Positions 7,249 to 13,807 of a stretch of 23,765 bases of DNA are shown here, piece by piece. Below the pieces are notes generated by a model. That model was not told where the DNA came from. It did no database searches and saw only the letters and a list, made by a program, of their open reading frames with translations. Position numbers and translations under genes: made by a program. The stretch comes from a virus. The number at the start of each line of letters is the position of its first letter. Position 1 is the first letter of the stretch. The DNA lies in IMG/VR virus record IMGVR_UViG_3300017779_002241, positions 1 to 23,765 of that record, one strand, 5' to 3'.

Positions 7249-8951
7249 TAAACTGTGTAATTGGTTACGTCTAGTTTTCTTTCTTCAAAAACTCTTTTTT
7301 TGTGATTATAAACAAGTGTGCATTGTCCTATTTGCCCATACAAACCTTGTTCTCTTATTTTACGTGTAATTATATTTATAGAATCATCATCAAAATCTCT
7401 GTGTACAGTTACTACTGCATCACTCTGATTATGCCAATGTGAAGCGCCTGCAATGTCGTATGCAGTAGGCGGTGCATATCCTCCATCAGTTTCTTTTTGC
7501 ATTTTAGTTGGATGTGCAACAACCCACACAGTGCAATCTGTATTTCTTGCAAACTTTTTACAGTTAGATATAAAGTCACGTATATGTTCATCTTCTCTAT
7601 AATTACCCTGCCTTCTTGCATCTACTTCATTGTATGGGTCTATGACAATTCCATTGATACCAAATTTTTGTACACTCTGTTTAGCAATCTCTAATATTTT
7701 TTGTATATTAGGTATGTGTTCTCTAGTCTCAATAAAATAAAAATGCTCTTTTACCCAATCCAAAGCGTGATGCAATTCATCACTTGACATTCTGCCCTCC
7801 AAACCTTTGTCAAAAGGTTTTTCTGTAACTATCTGTGCCAATCTTCTTATGTGCATGCTAGTAGAATGTTCAGGACTAAACATAGCAAACTTCCAGCCAT
7901 GTCTTTGCGCTATGCTAACCAAGAATTGATCTAATACTGTAGATTTTCCATGATTTGGTATTCCTGTCCACACATGAAATGTGCCTTTTAAAACTTTGTA
8001 TATGCGATCAACTGAGGGATACCCTACCTCTATAGGCTTAGTGTAATTGCCATTGTAAAGGTCTATAACTTGTGATGTGTAGTTATTGACTGTATACAAA
8101 CCATCAACAGGATATGGTTTTGCCTGATCTACAATTTGCTTAAGTTTTGCTGCTCCATGTGTAACCAATATATCATTTGCATCCTTGCAATCTTTAGGCA
8201 CCTCAACGTACCAACATTTATCCTTTCCATACCTGTGCAATAATTCTTTGTTAAGATTCTCACCTGCACCATCATTATCTACAAAAAGAATAATCTTTTT
8301 AGCTTTTTCTAAGGGATGTGTCTGTAAGCAGCTAAACCTTTTGTCCCCCTCTCTTAAGCTTACTTTTGCAGGCGCACCATCAGGCAGTGTTGTTGCATTT
8401 TTAATGCCCACCTCCCAAAGACTGAGCACGTCTATTTCTCCTTCTACAAAAACTACAGTGCTAGAATCTTTTACTGCGCCATAGTTATATAAAGATTTTT
8501 TAGCATTAGGTGTCTGTTTAAATTTTTTATCTATGGTTCTGTATTTAATGTTGTCACATCTATTGTTGTGTGGATTGTAAGGCATAGCTATCCAATTATT
8601 ATCTTTTGAATGTATGCAGAAATGTTTATAAGTGTCTCTAGAAATTGATCTGTTTATAAAATATTCATCTAAAAATTTAGTATCACTAACTGTGTCAATT
8701 TTTACAGGCTCAACTATTTTTTTTTGCACAGGTTTAATTTGCTTTACGTTAGTTCTATCGTCATGAACTGAACCTGTGTCTTCACAATGATGACAAAACC
8801 ACACGACATTATCTACATCTATTGTTACTGATAAAGGTCTATCTTGTGAATTATGTGGAGGTTGACATTTTGGACACTTTACCTTGTGCGTACCCTCCGT
8901 GTAACTTTTTAATCTAATACCATTTTCTAATAACTTATCCTGCAAGATCAT
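7248..8951 (-). CDS. Replicative primase-helicase (Twinkle/T7 gp4 type)
   Basis: 567 residues. A zinc-binding domain (C26-C29 and C53-C56) is followed by a Toprim domain with VVFVEGEID (166-174, E170) and FVDNDGAG (223-230, D225 and D227). A linker leads to a RecA-like DnaB-family helicase with Walker A GIPNHGKST (330-338), an EH motif at FSPEHS, Walker B IVIDPYN (D438) and VVAHPTK. The enzyme unwinds DNA at the fork and primes the lagging strand. All expected domains are present. It overlaps the upstream HTH gene by 17 bases. Confidence 0.92.
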   Translation of the reverse strand: MILQDKLLENGIRLKSYTEGTHKVKCPKCQPPHNSQDRPLSVTIDVDNVVWFCHHCEDTGSVHDDRTNVKQIKPVQKKIVEPVKIDTVSDTKFLDEYFINRSISRDTYKHFCIHSKDNNWIAMPYNPHNNRCDNIKYRTIDKKFKQTPNAKKSLYNYGAVKDSSTVVFVEGEIDVLSLWEVGIKNATTLPDGAPAKVSLREGDKRFSCLQTHPLEKAKKIILFVDNDGAGENLNKELLHRYGKDKCWYVEVPKDCKDANDILVTHGAAKLKQIVDQAKPYPVDGLYTVNNYTSQVIDLYNGNYTKPIEVGYPSVDRIYKVLKGTFHVWTGIPNHGKSTVLDQFLVSIAQRHGWKFAMFSPEHSTSMHIRRLAQIVTEKPFDKGLEGRMSSDELHHALDWVKEHFYFIETREHIPNIQKILEIAKQSVQKFGINGIVIDPYNEVDARRQGNYREDEHIRDFISNCKKFARNTDCTVWVVAHPTKMQKETDGGYAPPTAYDIAGASHWHNQSDAVVTVHRDFDDDSINIITRKIREQGLYGQIGQCTLVYNHKKRVFEERKLDVTNYTV

Positions 8952-9279
8952 TTTTACCTCCTTTTTTTATCTTTATTGTATCTTTAGTATAGGTGGAAGC
9001 TCGCGTCCTAACCATAAGGACATGGGTGTCCACATTAAGAAAATACCTGTTTGACGTTCCAAACCTACGTTGTTTTGTAAGTAGATTATTTTTTTCTAAC
9101 CAGTCAATACATCTACGTACTTGCCTATCTGATATTCCACAAAGTTCTGCTAAATGTTTTTCGCTAGGAAAACAAGAATGATCTTGATCTGCATAGTTTG
9201 CTAACCAAACCAATATAAGTTTTGTGGATGGTGTATTACAATTTTTGTTTTTGCACCAGTTGATAGCTTCTATTGACAT
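8935..9279 (-). CDS. Helix-turn-helix replication-initiation-like protein
   Basis: 114 residues from the ATG at 9279 (a GTG two codons earlier, at 9285, is also possible). The sequence TKLILVWLANYADQDHSCFPSEKHLAELCGISDRQVRRCIDWLEKNNLLTKQRR is a typical winged HTH of the HTH_36 type found in plasmid and phage initiator proteins. The C-terminus after residue 80 is short and basic, so there is no catalytic domain. Being the gene just before the primase-helicase, it may recognise the origin or help load the helicase. The start region lies inside one copy of a 19-base near repeat (9277-9295). Confidence 0.75.
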   Translation of the reverse strand: MSIEAINWCKNKNCNTPSTKLILVWLANYADQDHSCFPSEKHLAELCGISDRQVRRCIDWLEKNNLLTKQRRFGTSNRYFLNVDTHVLMVRTRASTYTKDTIKIKKGGKNDLAG

Positions 9280-9295
9280 ATACACCCATTATGTA
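9277..9295. repeat. 19-base near repeat, copy 1
   Basis: CATATACACCCATTATGTA matches 9542-9560 (CATATCCACCCATTTTGTA) at 17 of 19 positions in the same orientation. The two copies lie at the 5' ends of two successive minus-strand genes. On that strand both contain AATGGGTG, which could be an operator, an unusual translation signal, or both. No third copy was noticed. Confidence 0.55.
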
Positions 9296-9532
9296 CTACT
9301 TATTTTTAGCAGGCAAGACATAAAAATCATTTGGGGTTACTTGCCCGTCTGTCAGACGGTATATGATATACATTTCATCTTGTCTAGGTATGCGTTGTCC
9401 TTGACACCATTTAGAAACTGCATGAATACTAAACTCACCACCTAATTCTTTAGATGCTTGTAAAAAGCTTAATTGCGTAATTTTGTTAAATTTTAAATAC
9501 TCATTCAGTTTCATGATTACAGGATACATCAT
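9296..9532 (-). CDS. Small Cro-like helix-turn-helix protein
   Basis: 78 residues from the first of two adjacent ATGs, or 72 from the third at 9514 (MKLNEYLKFN); none has a clear Shine-Dalgarno, so the start is open. LSFLQASKELGGEFSIHAVSKWCQGQRIPRQDEMYIIYRLTDGQVTPNDFY resembles the Cro/CI-type HTH followed by the usual ending in which a helix and the DGxVxPxDF segment form the dimer region. It is the first gene of the leftward replication unit and faces the recombination unit across a 60-base gap, as a regulator at a divergent promoter would. It is a candidate ligand for the near repeat at 9542-9560 or for the GTTTACA operators. Confidence 0.7.
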   Translation of the reverse strand: MMYPVIMKLNEYLKFNKITQLSFLQASKELGGEFSIHAVSKWCQGQRIPRQDEMYIIYRLTDGQVTPNDFYVLPAKNK

Positions 9533-9538
9533 TTAATA

Positions 9539-9567
9539 TTGCATATCCACCCATTTTGTATTAATAT
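9539..9567 (+). promoter_or_regulatory. Candidate promoter for the recombination unit
   Basis: TTGCAT (9539-9544) and TAATAT (9562-9567) are 17 bases apart, leaving a 25-base leader before the ATG at 9593. The second copy of the 19-base near repeat lies between the boxes, so a bound protein would interfere. The boxes are weak and the leader has no clear Shine-Dalgarno, so this is tentative. Confidence 0.4.
9542..9560. repeat. 19-base near repeat, copy 2
   Basis: CATATCCACCCATTTTGTA pairs with 9277-9295 (two mismatches). It sits in the 60-base gap between the divergent HTH gene and the PD-(D/E)XK nuclease gene, inside the candidate promoter spacer, and is followed by TGTAT-TAAT-ATACA with 5-base inverted arms (9557-9570). 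Confidence 0.55.
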
Positions 9568-9592
9568 ACATGCAGATTAATTGATATATAAA

Positions 9593-10381
9593 ATGAATAC
9601 AGTAAGTAACAATCCTTTTCAGACGCACAATGTTAATCATTTAAGCGCATCTTCAATAAACGAATACATACAAAATCCTACACGTTGGCTATTAAAAGTA
9701 AGTGGCTATACAGAAAACTTAGGCATACCTGCTTTTTGGAGGGGTACTGCAACAGACAACGCCATAGAAAAATCTTTAGACGATATGAGATTATCTGAAC
9801 GCAGCTTGGTTGATTTTGCTTTGAATGTTTATGATGAAAAAGAAAAAGAAGCTAGACAGGGCAATCTTTATTTTGATAGAACTAAATCCAAAACTGAAAG
9901 AGACATGCTCATAGAGTACGTAAAAATATCTGTTCCGTTTTACAGGCAACTAGGCAAACCTATAGAAACACAGGGTAAAATTAAACTTGAGTTTGAAGAA
10001 ATACCCATTCCCATTATTGGCTACTATGATCTTTATTATGATGGTGTGGTGCGTGATATAAAGACCACCAGTCGCATGCCTAGTAAATTACCAAATTCTT
10101 ATAGCAGACAGTTATCTATTTACGCAACTGCGTTAGATGCTGTTCCTTTAATTGACTACGTATACGCAAGCAAGACCAAACAAATGGTCAAGACTGTGCC
10201 TGTATCTGATATTGAAGAGCATTTAAGAGTGGTCAGAAGAGCCTGTAACTCTATGATGGAGTTATTATCTTATTCTGATGATATTAACCAAATAGCAAGA
10301 TTACTTGTTCCTGACTTTGATGATTGGAAATGGTCAAACAAAGAAAAAGAAGCTGCTATTGAACTATTCAACTTGAGGTAA
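9593..10381 (+). CDS. PD-(D/E)XK nuclease (Cas4/RecB-like exonuclease)
   Basis: 262 residues from the ATG at 9593; an in-frame TTG at 9581 is less likely. LSASSINEYIQNPTRWLLK is the conserved entry motif of RecB-like nucleases, followed by FWRGTATDNAIEKSL, the catalytic core GYYDLYYDGVVRDIKTTS (the D before YYDG and the D-I-K triad) and the YSRQLSIYATAL helix. No four-cysteine iron-sulfur cluster as in Cas4 is visible. Phage enzymes of this type act as 5'-3' exonucleases that supply ssDNA for annealing; the next gene is an ERF annealing protein two bases downstream, the usual recombination pair. Confidence 0.85.
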   Translation: MNTVSNNPFQTHNVNHLSASSINEYIQNPTRWLLKVSGYTENLGIPAFWRGTATDNAIEKSLDDMRLSERSLVDFALNVYDEKEKEARQGNLYFDRTKSKTERDMLIEYVKISVPFYRQLGKPIETQGKIKLEFEEIPIPIIGYYDLYYDGVVRDIKTTSRMPSKLPNSYSRQLSIYATALDAVPLIDYVYASKTKQMVKTVPVSDIEEHLRVVRRACNSMMELLSYSDDINQIARLLVPDFDDWKWSNKEKEAAIELFNLR

Positions 10382-10383
10382 AC

Positions 10384-11079
10384 ATGGATAAATTGATAAG
10401 TGCAATCGTTGAAGCACAAAAAAAAATAAGCGATGCAAACAGGTCAGCAACTAATGATTTTTTTAAAAATAGTAAAAATAAATCAGGTAGTCCATATGCG
10501 ACTTTAGAAGATGTTATACAGGCAGTTAAAGAGCCTTTACTAGAACAAGGTGTTTTGTATCAACAAATATCTGAGCAGGTAGAGGGTGGAGTTTGTATAG
10601 AGACTGTATTTATAGGTCATGGTTCTAAATTAGAAACAGGAAAAATATTTGTACCTGCTGACAAACAAACACCACACGGATATGGCAGTGCGTTGACATA
10701 TGCACGCAGATACTCTTTATCTTTGGCTTGTGGTATTGGTGCTGCTGATGATGATGGCAATAAGGCAGAAGAAATTACTAAAAAGATAGCTAAATCTAAA
10801 CCTGTTTCCAAACCTAATGTGATTAAGGAAGATGCTAAATATCTCTTAGTAAATCAAGAGGGTAACTTGCTAGCATCTGCTGATGATGAAGAGGCATTTC
10901 TTGAACTGTGTCGTAGTTTTTTAAAGCACCCTGATAAAGAAACATGTCAAACTTTATATACTGCCAATAAATCAGTTATAAGTAAGGCGCACATAGCTGC
11001 AGTCAATGCAACTAAAAAATCATTAAATGATTTAGTAAATTTATATGAAGGAGATAACAATGAAAAAGAAGAGTCCTGA
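10384..11079 (+). CDS. erf: ERF-family single-strand annealing protein
   Basis: 231 residues. SPYATLEDVIQAVKEPLLEQGV (36-57) and the hallmark GSALTYARRYSLSLACGIGAADDDGN (101-126) identify the ERF family, which coats and anneals complementary ssDNA during phage recombination and genome circularisation. The C-terminal 100 residues are variable, as usual, and end in an acidic stretch (YEGDNNEKEES). It follows the exonuclease gene after two bases, and the next gene starts inside its 3' end. Confidence 0.92.
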   Translation: MDKLISAIVEAQKKISDANRSATNDFFKNSKNKSGSPYATLEDVIQAVKEPLLEQGVLYQQISEQVEGGVCIETVFIGHGSKLETGKIFVPADKQTPHGYGSALTYARRYSLSLACGIGAADDDGNKAEEITKKIAKSKPVSKPNVIKEDAKYLLVNQEGNLLASADDEEAFLELCRSFLKHPDKETCQTLYTANKSVISKAHIAAVNATKKSLNDLVNLYEGDNNEKEES

Positions 11080-11329
11080 TTTGAATCTCTGTGTGTATAA
11101 ATGTATGGAAAGTGGTCATTGGTGGACATTTTGGGACTTACAATCTGAAATAAAAAGAGTTACAGGAAAATTTTTTGGGGAACCCACAATAAGCGCAGCA
11201 ATCAGAAATATGCGTAAAATGGAATGTAGAGAAAGGTTTGGACTGCCGCTTGATATGAGTGTTGAGGTTGTAGACCGAAAAAAGATCACAGGCGGCAAAG
11301 GTTATAAATATAAATTAATAAAGGTATAA
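11060..11329 (+). CDS. Small winged-helix-like protein
   Basis: 89 residues from the ATG at 11060, which has AAGGAG (11048-11053) seven bases upstream; the longer frame from 11045 would lack it. It overlaps erf by 20 bases. The order WTFWDLQSEIKRVTGKFFGEPTISAAIRNMRK, then KYKLIKV, suggests a winged helix with the recognition helix at TISAAIRNM. It has no assigned family. The place between erf and an SSB-like gene suggests a role in recombination or its control. Confidence 0.65.
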   Translation: MKKKSPDLNLCVYKCMESGHWWTFWDLQSEIKRVTGKFFGEPTISAAIRNMRKMECRERFGLPLDMSVEVVDRKKITGGKGYKYKLIKV

Positions 11330-11331
11330 AA

Positions 11332-11679
11332 ATGGAAAAAAAATATGATGATGAACTAAAAGGTGCTTTTTTCCCTGAGGGACAATCAGAGGTTGTCTTT
11401 AGAGGTAATATGCAAATCAATGGTGAAAAGAGGTATGGAGTTATTGTAAAAAGCCAAAATCGCGATGGTAAAGAGAAGCACGAACTTATGTTTAGTGCAG
11501 GATTAATACACGTTAATTCGCCTGAAAATAAAATACACGAAAGAGTTCCTGACATTGGAGGCAGAGTGTATTTTGATAAAGAAAAATATAAATTCGGATG
11601 TTGGAATCAAAGGGCAGATTCAGGTTTAGAATATCTGAGCGCAGGTCTTTCTGTTGATGAAGAGAATGCTCCTTTTTAG
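11332..11679 (+). CDS. Possible phage single-stranded DNA-binding protein
   Basis: 115 residues, probably all beta: EVVFRGNMQINGEKRYGVIVKSQN, RVYFDKEKYKFGCWNQ. The C-terminus VDEENAPF is an acidic tail ending in Pro-Phe, like the tip (DDDIPF) by which bacterial SSB recruits partners. No classic OB-fold signature was recognised, so the SSB idea rests on this tail, the size, the beta-rich pattern and the location next to ERF. It starts at an ATG two bases after the preceding stop. Confidence 0.5.
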   Translation: MEKKYDDELKGAFFPEGQSEVVFRGNMQINGEKRYGVIVKSQNRDGKEKHELMFSAGLIHVNSPENKIHERVPDIGGRVYFDKEKYKFGCWNQRADSGLEYLSAGLSVDEENAPF

Positions 11680-11681
11680 TT

Positions 11682-12011
11682 GTGAGTAAAACTTATAATG
11701 TTCTGCATATATCAGATGTGCCAAATGAAGAAGGGTTATTCATAGAATTGATAGAATACAAAAACCCACCTGATTTAAACGAAATGCAATCATGGACAAA
11801 AAGCGGTCTAATTGAATTGATACATGTATTGCACAACGGAAGAGAGTGTCATGCAATAATAGATGAAGAGGGTAAATTTGATAATACAAATGAAGTAAAT
11901 GGTTTGGCTACTATGAAATGGAGAAACTATCTTAAAAACAATGACTTGACTGCTTTAGGTGACATGATTGTTGGCAAATGTTCAGTACTAACAAACTATG
12001 ATTTAGAATGA
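11682..12011 (+). CDS. Hypothetical protein, GTG start
   Basis: 109 residues, starting at a GTG two bases after the SSB-like gene and ending in an ATGA overlap with the next gene. The sequence (ISDVPNEEGLFIELIEYKNPPDLNEMQSW, HVLHNGRECHAIIDEEGKFDN) is acidic and without a family I recognise. The tight spacing places it in the recombination transcript. Function unknown. Confidence 0.6.
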   Translation: MSKTYNVLHISDVPNEEGLFIELIEYKNPPDLNEMQSWTKSGLIELIHVLHNGRECHAIIDEEGKFDNTNEVNGLATMKWRNYLKNNDLTALGDMIVGKCSVLTNYDLE

Positions 12012-12349
12012 ATGAAGAACAACAAGAATTGTGGATTCATCAAATACGGAAACTATCTAAACCCATTCGTAATGCTGAATATGAAATATTAAAGTGCGAA
12101 GCTGATATAAAAAAACTACTTGCACAATTAAAAATGATTGCTATGACTGAAGGTCATAAGACTGTGGCATCACAAGAAGTTTATGCTGAAAATAATCCTG
12201 AATTGTATAAAACAAGGCTAAGACACGCAGTAAGTAAATCTAATCTATCTAGCTTGCGCATAGAACTTAAGGCTCTTGAAATAGGATTTGAAGAATGGCG
12301 AACAAAAATGGTTAACAGAAGAGAAGAACAAAAAAGATATAATGCTTAA
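12008..12349 (+). CDS. Hypothetical coiled-coil protein
   Basis: 113 residues, almost entirely helical, with heptad-like stretches at KPIRNAEYEILKCEADIKKLLAQLKMIA and LSSLRIELKALEIGFEEWRTKMVNRREEQKR. No enzymatic motif is seen. It begins in a 4-base ATGA overlap and its stop directly abuts the Ref gene ATG. A structural or partner role in the recombination unit is an inference from position only. Confidence 0.65.
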   Translation: MNEEQQELWIHQIRKLSKPIRNAEYEILKCEADIKKLLAQLKMIAMTEGHKTVASQEVYAENNPELYKTRLRHAVSKSNLSSLRIELKALEIGFEEWRTKMVNRREEQKRYNA

Positions 12350-12667
12350 ATGAAGGGTAGAAACGCTACTTCTAAAGAAAAAATACACATGGATAAGGTT
12401 AGGCAGCTAGGTTGTATAGTTTGTCGCTTACAGGGCATGTATGGTGTTCCTGCAGAGATACATCATATTGAAGGCAAAACTAAACTAAATGCACATTTTA
12501 TAATATTACCTTTATGTTTTGAGCATCATAGAATGGGTAGCGATAAAGAGCCTATAAGTAGACATCCATACAAAACAAGATTTGTAGAAGCTTACGGAAC
12601 TGAATATGAATTGTTAGAAAAAGTGCAATCATTATTAAAGAAAACATCAGACCACCTTCCTTTTTAA
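12350..12667 (+). CDS. Ref-like HNH nuclease (recombination enhancement)
   Basis: 105 residues. LGCIVCRLQGMYGVPAEIHHIEGKTK, then LPLCFEHHRMGSD and ISRHPYKTRFVEAYGTEYELL, match the P1 Ref / phage recombination-enhancement family: Cys pair (CIVC), the HHI of the HNH beta-hairpin and the LC-HH zinc half. P1 Ref is a RecA-dependent DNA nuclease. The gene closes the recombination unit and ends ten bases before the next promoter region, fitting a role in processing recombination intermediates. Confidence 0.8.
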   Translation: MKGRNATSKEKIHMDKVRQLGCIVCRLQGMYGVPAEIHHIEGKTKLNAHFIILPLCFEHHRMGSDKEPISRHPYKTRFVEAYGTEYELLEKVQSLLKKTSDHLPF

Positions 12668-12677
12668 TTTATAAATA

Positions 12678-12719
12678 GCACAAAATGTACTTGTTTATTT
12701 TTGTAAACATGTATATAAT
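12678..12719 (+). promoter_or_regulatory. Promoter with operator copy 2 and accessory element copy 2
   Basis: GCACAAAATGTAC (12678-12690) is the exact reverse complement of 2576-2588. Next comes GTTTATTTTTGTAAAC (12693-12708), the operator with an imperfect left arm. A -10 box TATAAT lies at 12714-12719, with TTGTTT (12691-12696) as a -35 at 17 bases. The leader ATATTAAGTTAAT (12724-12736) is also present at 2631-2643 in the first unit. It drives the small-gene block from 12753. Confidence 0.65.
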
Positions 12720-12752
12720 TTACATATTAAGTTAATAAATTGGAGAAATAAA

Positions 12753-13013
12753 ATGAAAAACTTAAATGATGTACCTAATAATGGAAACCCAAGCAGTGAT
12801 GACATTATCCATAATGTTATGCCACAACTCATACAAACTATAAAACAGAAAGCATATGTACAAGATGCTGCACCTAGTGATGCTGAGGTGTTAGGTCTGA
12901 TTGTATCTAAGTTTAACCAATGGGACAGAGATAGTATCTTTGAAACATTTGTAGAGGCTTTGGAAGACTCTAATCATCATAGTGATGTAGAAATTGTAAG
13001 GGAGTTAGTTTAA
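12753..13013 (+). CDS. Hypothetical acidic protein, first gene behind operator copy 2
   Basis: 86 residues, start supported by TTGGAGAAATAAA before the ATG. Predicted mainly helical (DIIHNVMPQLIQTIKQKAY, AEVLGLIVSKFNQWDRDSIFETFVEALED) and acidic. No family recognised. Its stop overlaps the next ATG in a TAATG. As the first gene of a unit with the shared operator it is likely expressed together with the amidoligase unit. Confidence 0.7.
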   Translation: MKNLNDVPNNGNPSSDDIIHNVMPQLIQTIKQKAYVQDAAPSDAEVLGLIVSKFNQWDRDSIFETFVEALEDSNHHSDVEIVRELV

Positions 13014-13153
13014 TGAAAAAAATTGTATTAGAAGTTACAGAACATGAATTAGTTCTGTTGGGTCTTGCCACACAACAATTATCAAAAAATGCTCTAAGTC
13101 CTAATTTACGAAGGGATGCAGCTGAGTTAGTGCTTAAATTGGAGAGCGTGTAA
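13013..13153 (+). CDS. Hypothetical 46-residue protein
   Basis: Short gene between two TAATG overlaps, upstream at 13013 and downstream at 13153, which is the evidence that it is translated; GGAG lies 10 bases before the ATG. The protein begins MKKIVLEVTEHELVLLGLA and ends in an amphipathic helix (RRDAAELVLKLESV). Function unknown. Confidence 0.65.
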   Translation: MKKIVLEVTEHELVLLGLATQQLSKNALSPNLRRDAAELVLKLESV

Positions 13154-13344
13154 TGAATACTTTATTATTTGGTGATGCGGTCAGACTTTATCAACATGAT
13201 CGCGCGGATAGTGGGTTCACATATTGCTATCCTGTAGAAGAATTATCTGCAATACATGGATTATCTGATAAAAAGTTTTGGGTGTTACGTGATCACACAG
13301 GTTACATAGCATCAGTTAATATGAATGGAAAGGTGATTGTATGA
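13153..13344 (+). CDS. Hypothetical 63-residue protein
   Basis: Starts in TAATG with GGAGAG upstream and ends in an ATGA overlap with the next gene. The pattern LFGDAVRLYQHD, SGFTYCYPVEELSAI, FWVLRDHTGYIASVN suggests a small beta-rich domain. No family recognised. Confidence 0.6.
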   Translation: MNTLLFGDAVRLYQHDRADSGFTYCYPVEELSAIHGLSDKKFWVLRDHTGYIASVNMNGKVIV

Positions 13345-13583
13345 GTAATTCAATAGTTGAAATTGAACCAATGGTTCGTGATCTATGGAATCTAAGAGAC
13401 AGAGAAGATCTCTTTATAGATTGTTTGGAGTACGTTGAAAAAGTTAATTCAGTCAAGCCAATAGTTATCGCAGTAATAGATTTTCTACAAATGACTATAA
13501 TGAAAGGCGGTCTTTCAAATGAAGATATAGAACAAATGACAGAATACTTTTATGATCAGGAGTATGACAATGATGGCACTTAA
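13341..13583 (+). CDS. Hypothetical 80-residue acidic helical protein
   Basis: Begins in an ATGA overlap with the preceding gene. Strongly acidic and helical (EIEPMVRDLWNLRDREDLFIDCLEYVEKVN, EDIEQMTEYFYDQEYDNDGT). Its 3' end overlaps the next gene. No known motif; the net acidic charge and small size would also fit a DNA-mimic or inhibitor protein, which is only speculation. Confidence 0.65.
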   Translation: MSNSIVEIEPMVRDLWNLRDREDLFIDCLEYVEKVNSVKPIVIAVIDFLQMTIMKGGLSNEDIEQMTEYFYDQEYDNDGT

Positions 13584-13746
13584 TCCAAATTTATTGCAAG
13601 AAATACTTGAAGAGTTCAGCGTCAAACATGATGCAGATTTAATCAACATGACTTTAGGAAATGTAAAACAAATATTAACCAAAGAAGAATGGGAAGTTGT
13701 GCATGATGTTATAAAGTACGGAAAAGATAAAAGAAAATATCACTAG
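13570..13746 (+). CDS. Hypothetical 58-residue protein
   Basis: The ATG at 13570 (or 13573) is preferred because AGGAG (13558-13562) lies seven bases upstream; upstream in-frame ATGs at 13552 and 13564 precede or touch that site. The product (ALNPNLLQEILEEFSVKHDADLINMTLGNVKQILTKEEWEVVHDVIKYG) is helical and unassigned. It ends two bases before the GTTTACA operator copy 3. Confidence 0.6.
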   Translation: MMALNPNLLQEILEEFSVKHDADLINMTLGNVKQILTKEEWEVVHDVIKYGKDKRKYH

Positions 13747-13748
13747 GT

Positions 13749-13779
13749 GTTTACAAATGTAAACAATATGTTATATTAT
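13749..13779 (+). promoter_or_regulatory. Promoter with palindromic operator, copy 3
   Basis: GTTTACA-aa-TGTAAAC (13749-13764) has the same arms as copy 1. TTTACA (13750-13755) acts as -35 and TATATT (13772-13777) or TATTAT (13774-13779) as -10, with 16 or 18 bases between. The leader ends in CGGAGATAAATTGA before the ATG, nearly the same as the AGGAGATAAATTGAA of the amidoligase gene. No accessory 13-base element is present at this copy. Confidence 0.7.
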
Positions 13780-13807
13780 CATTACATTTTCTACGGAGAT
13801 AAATTGA

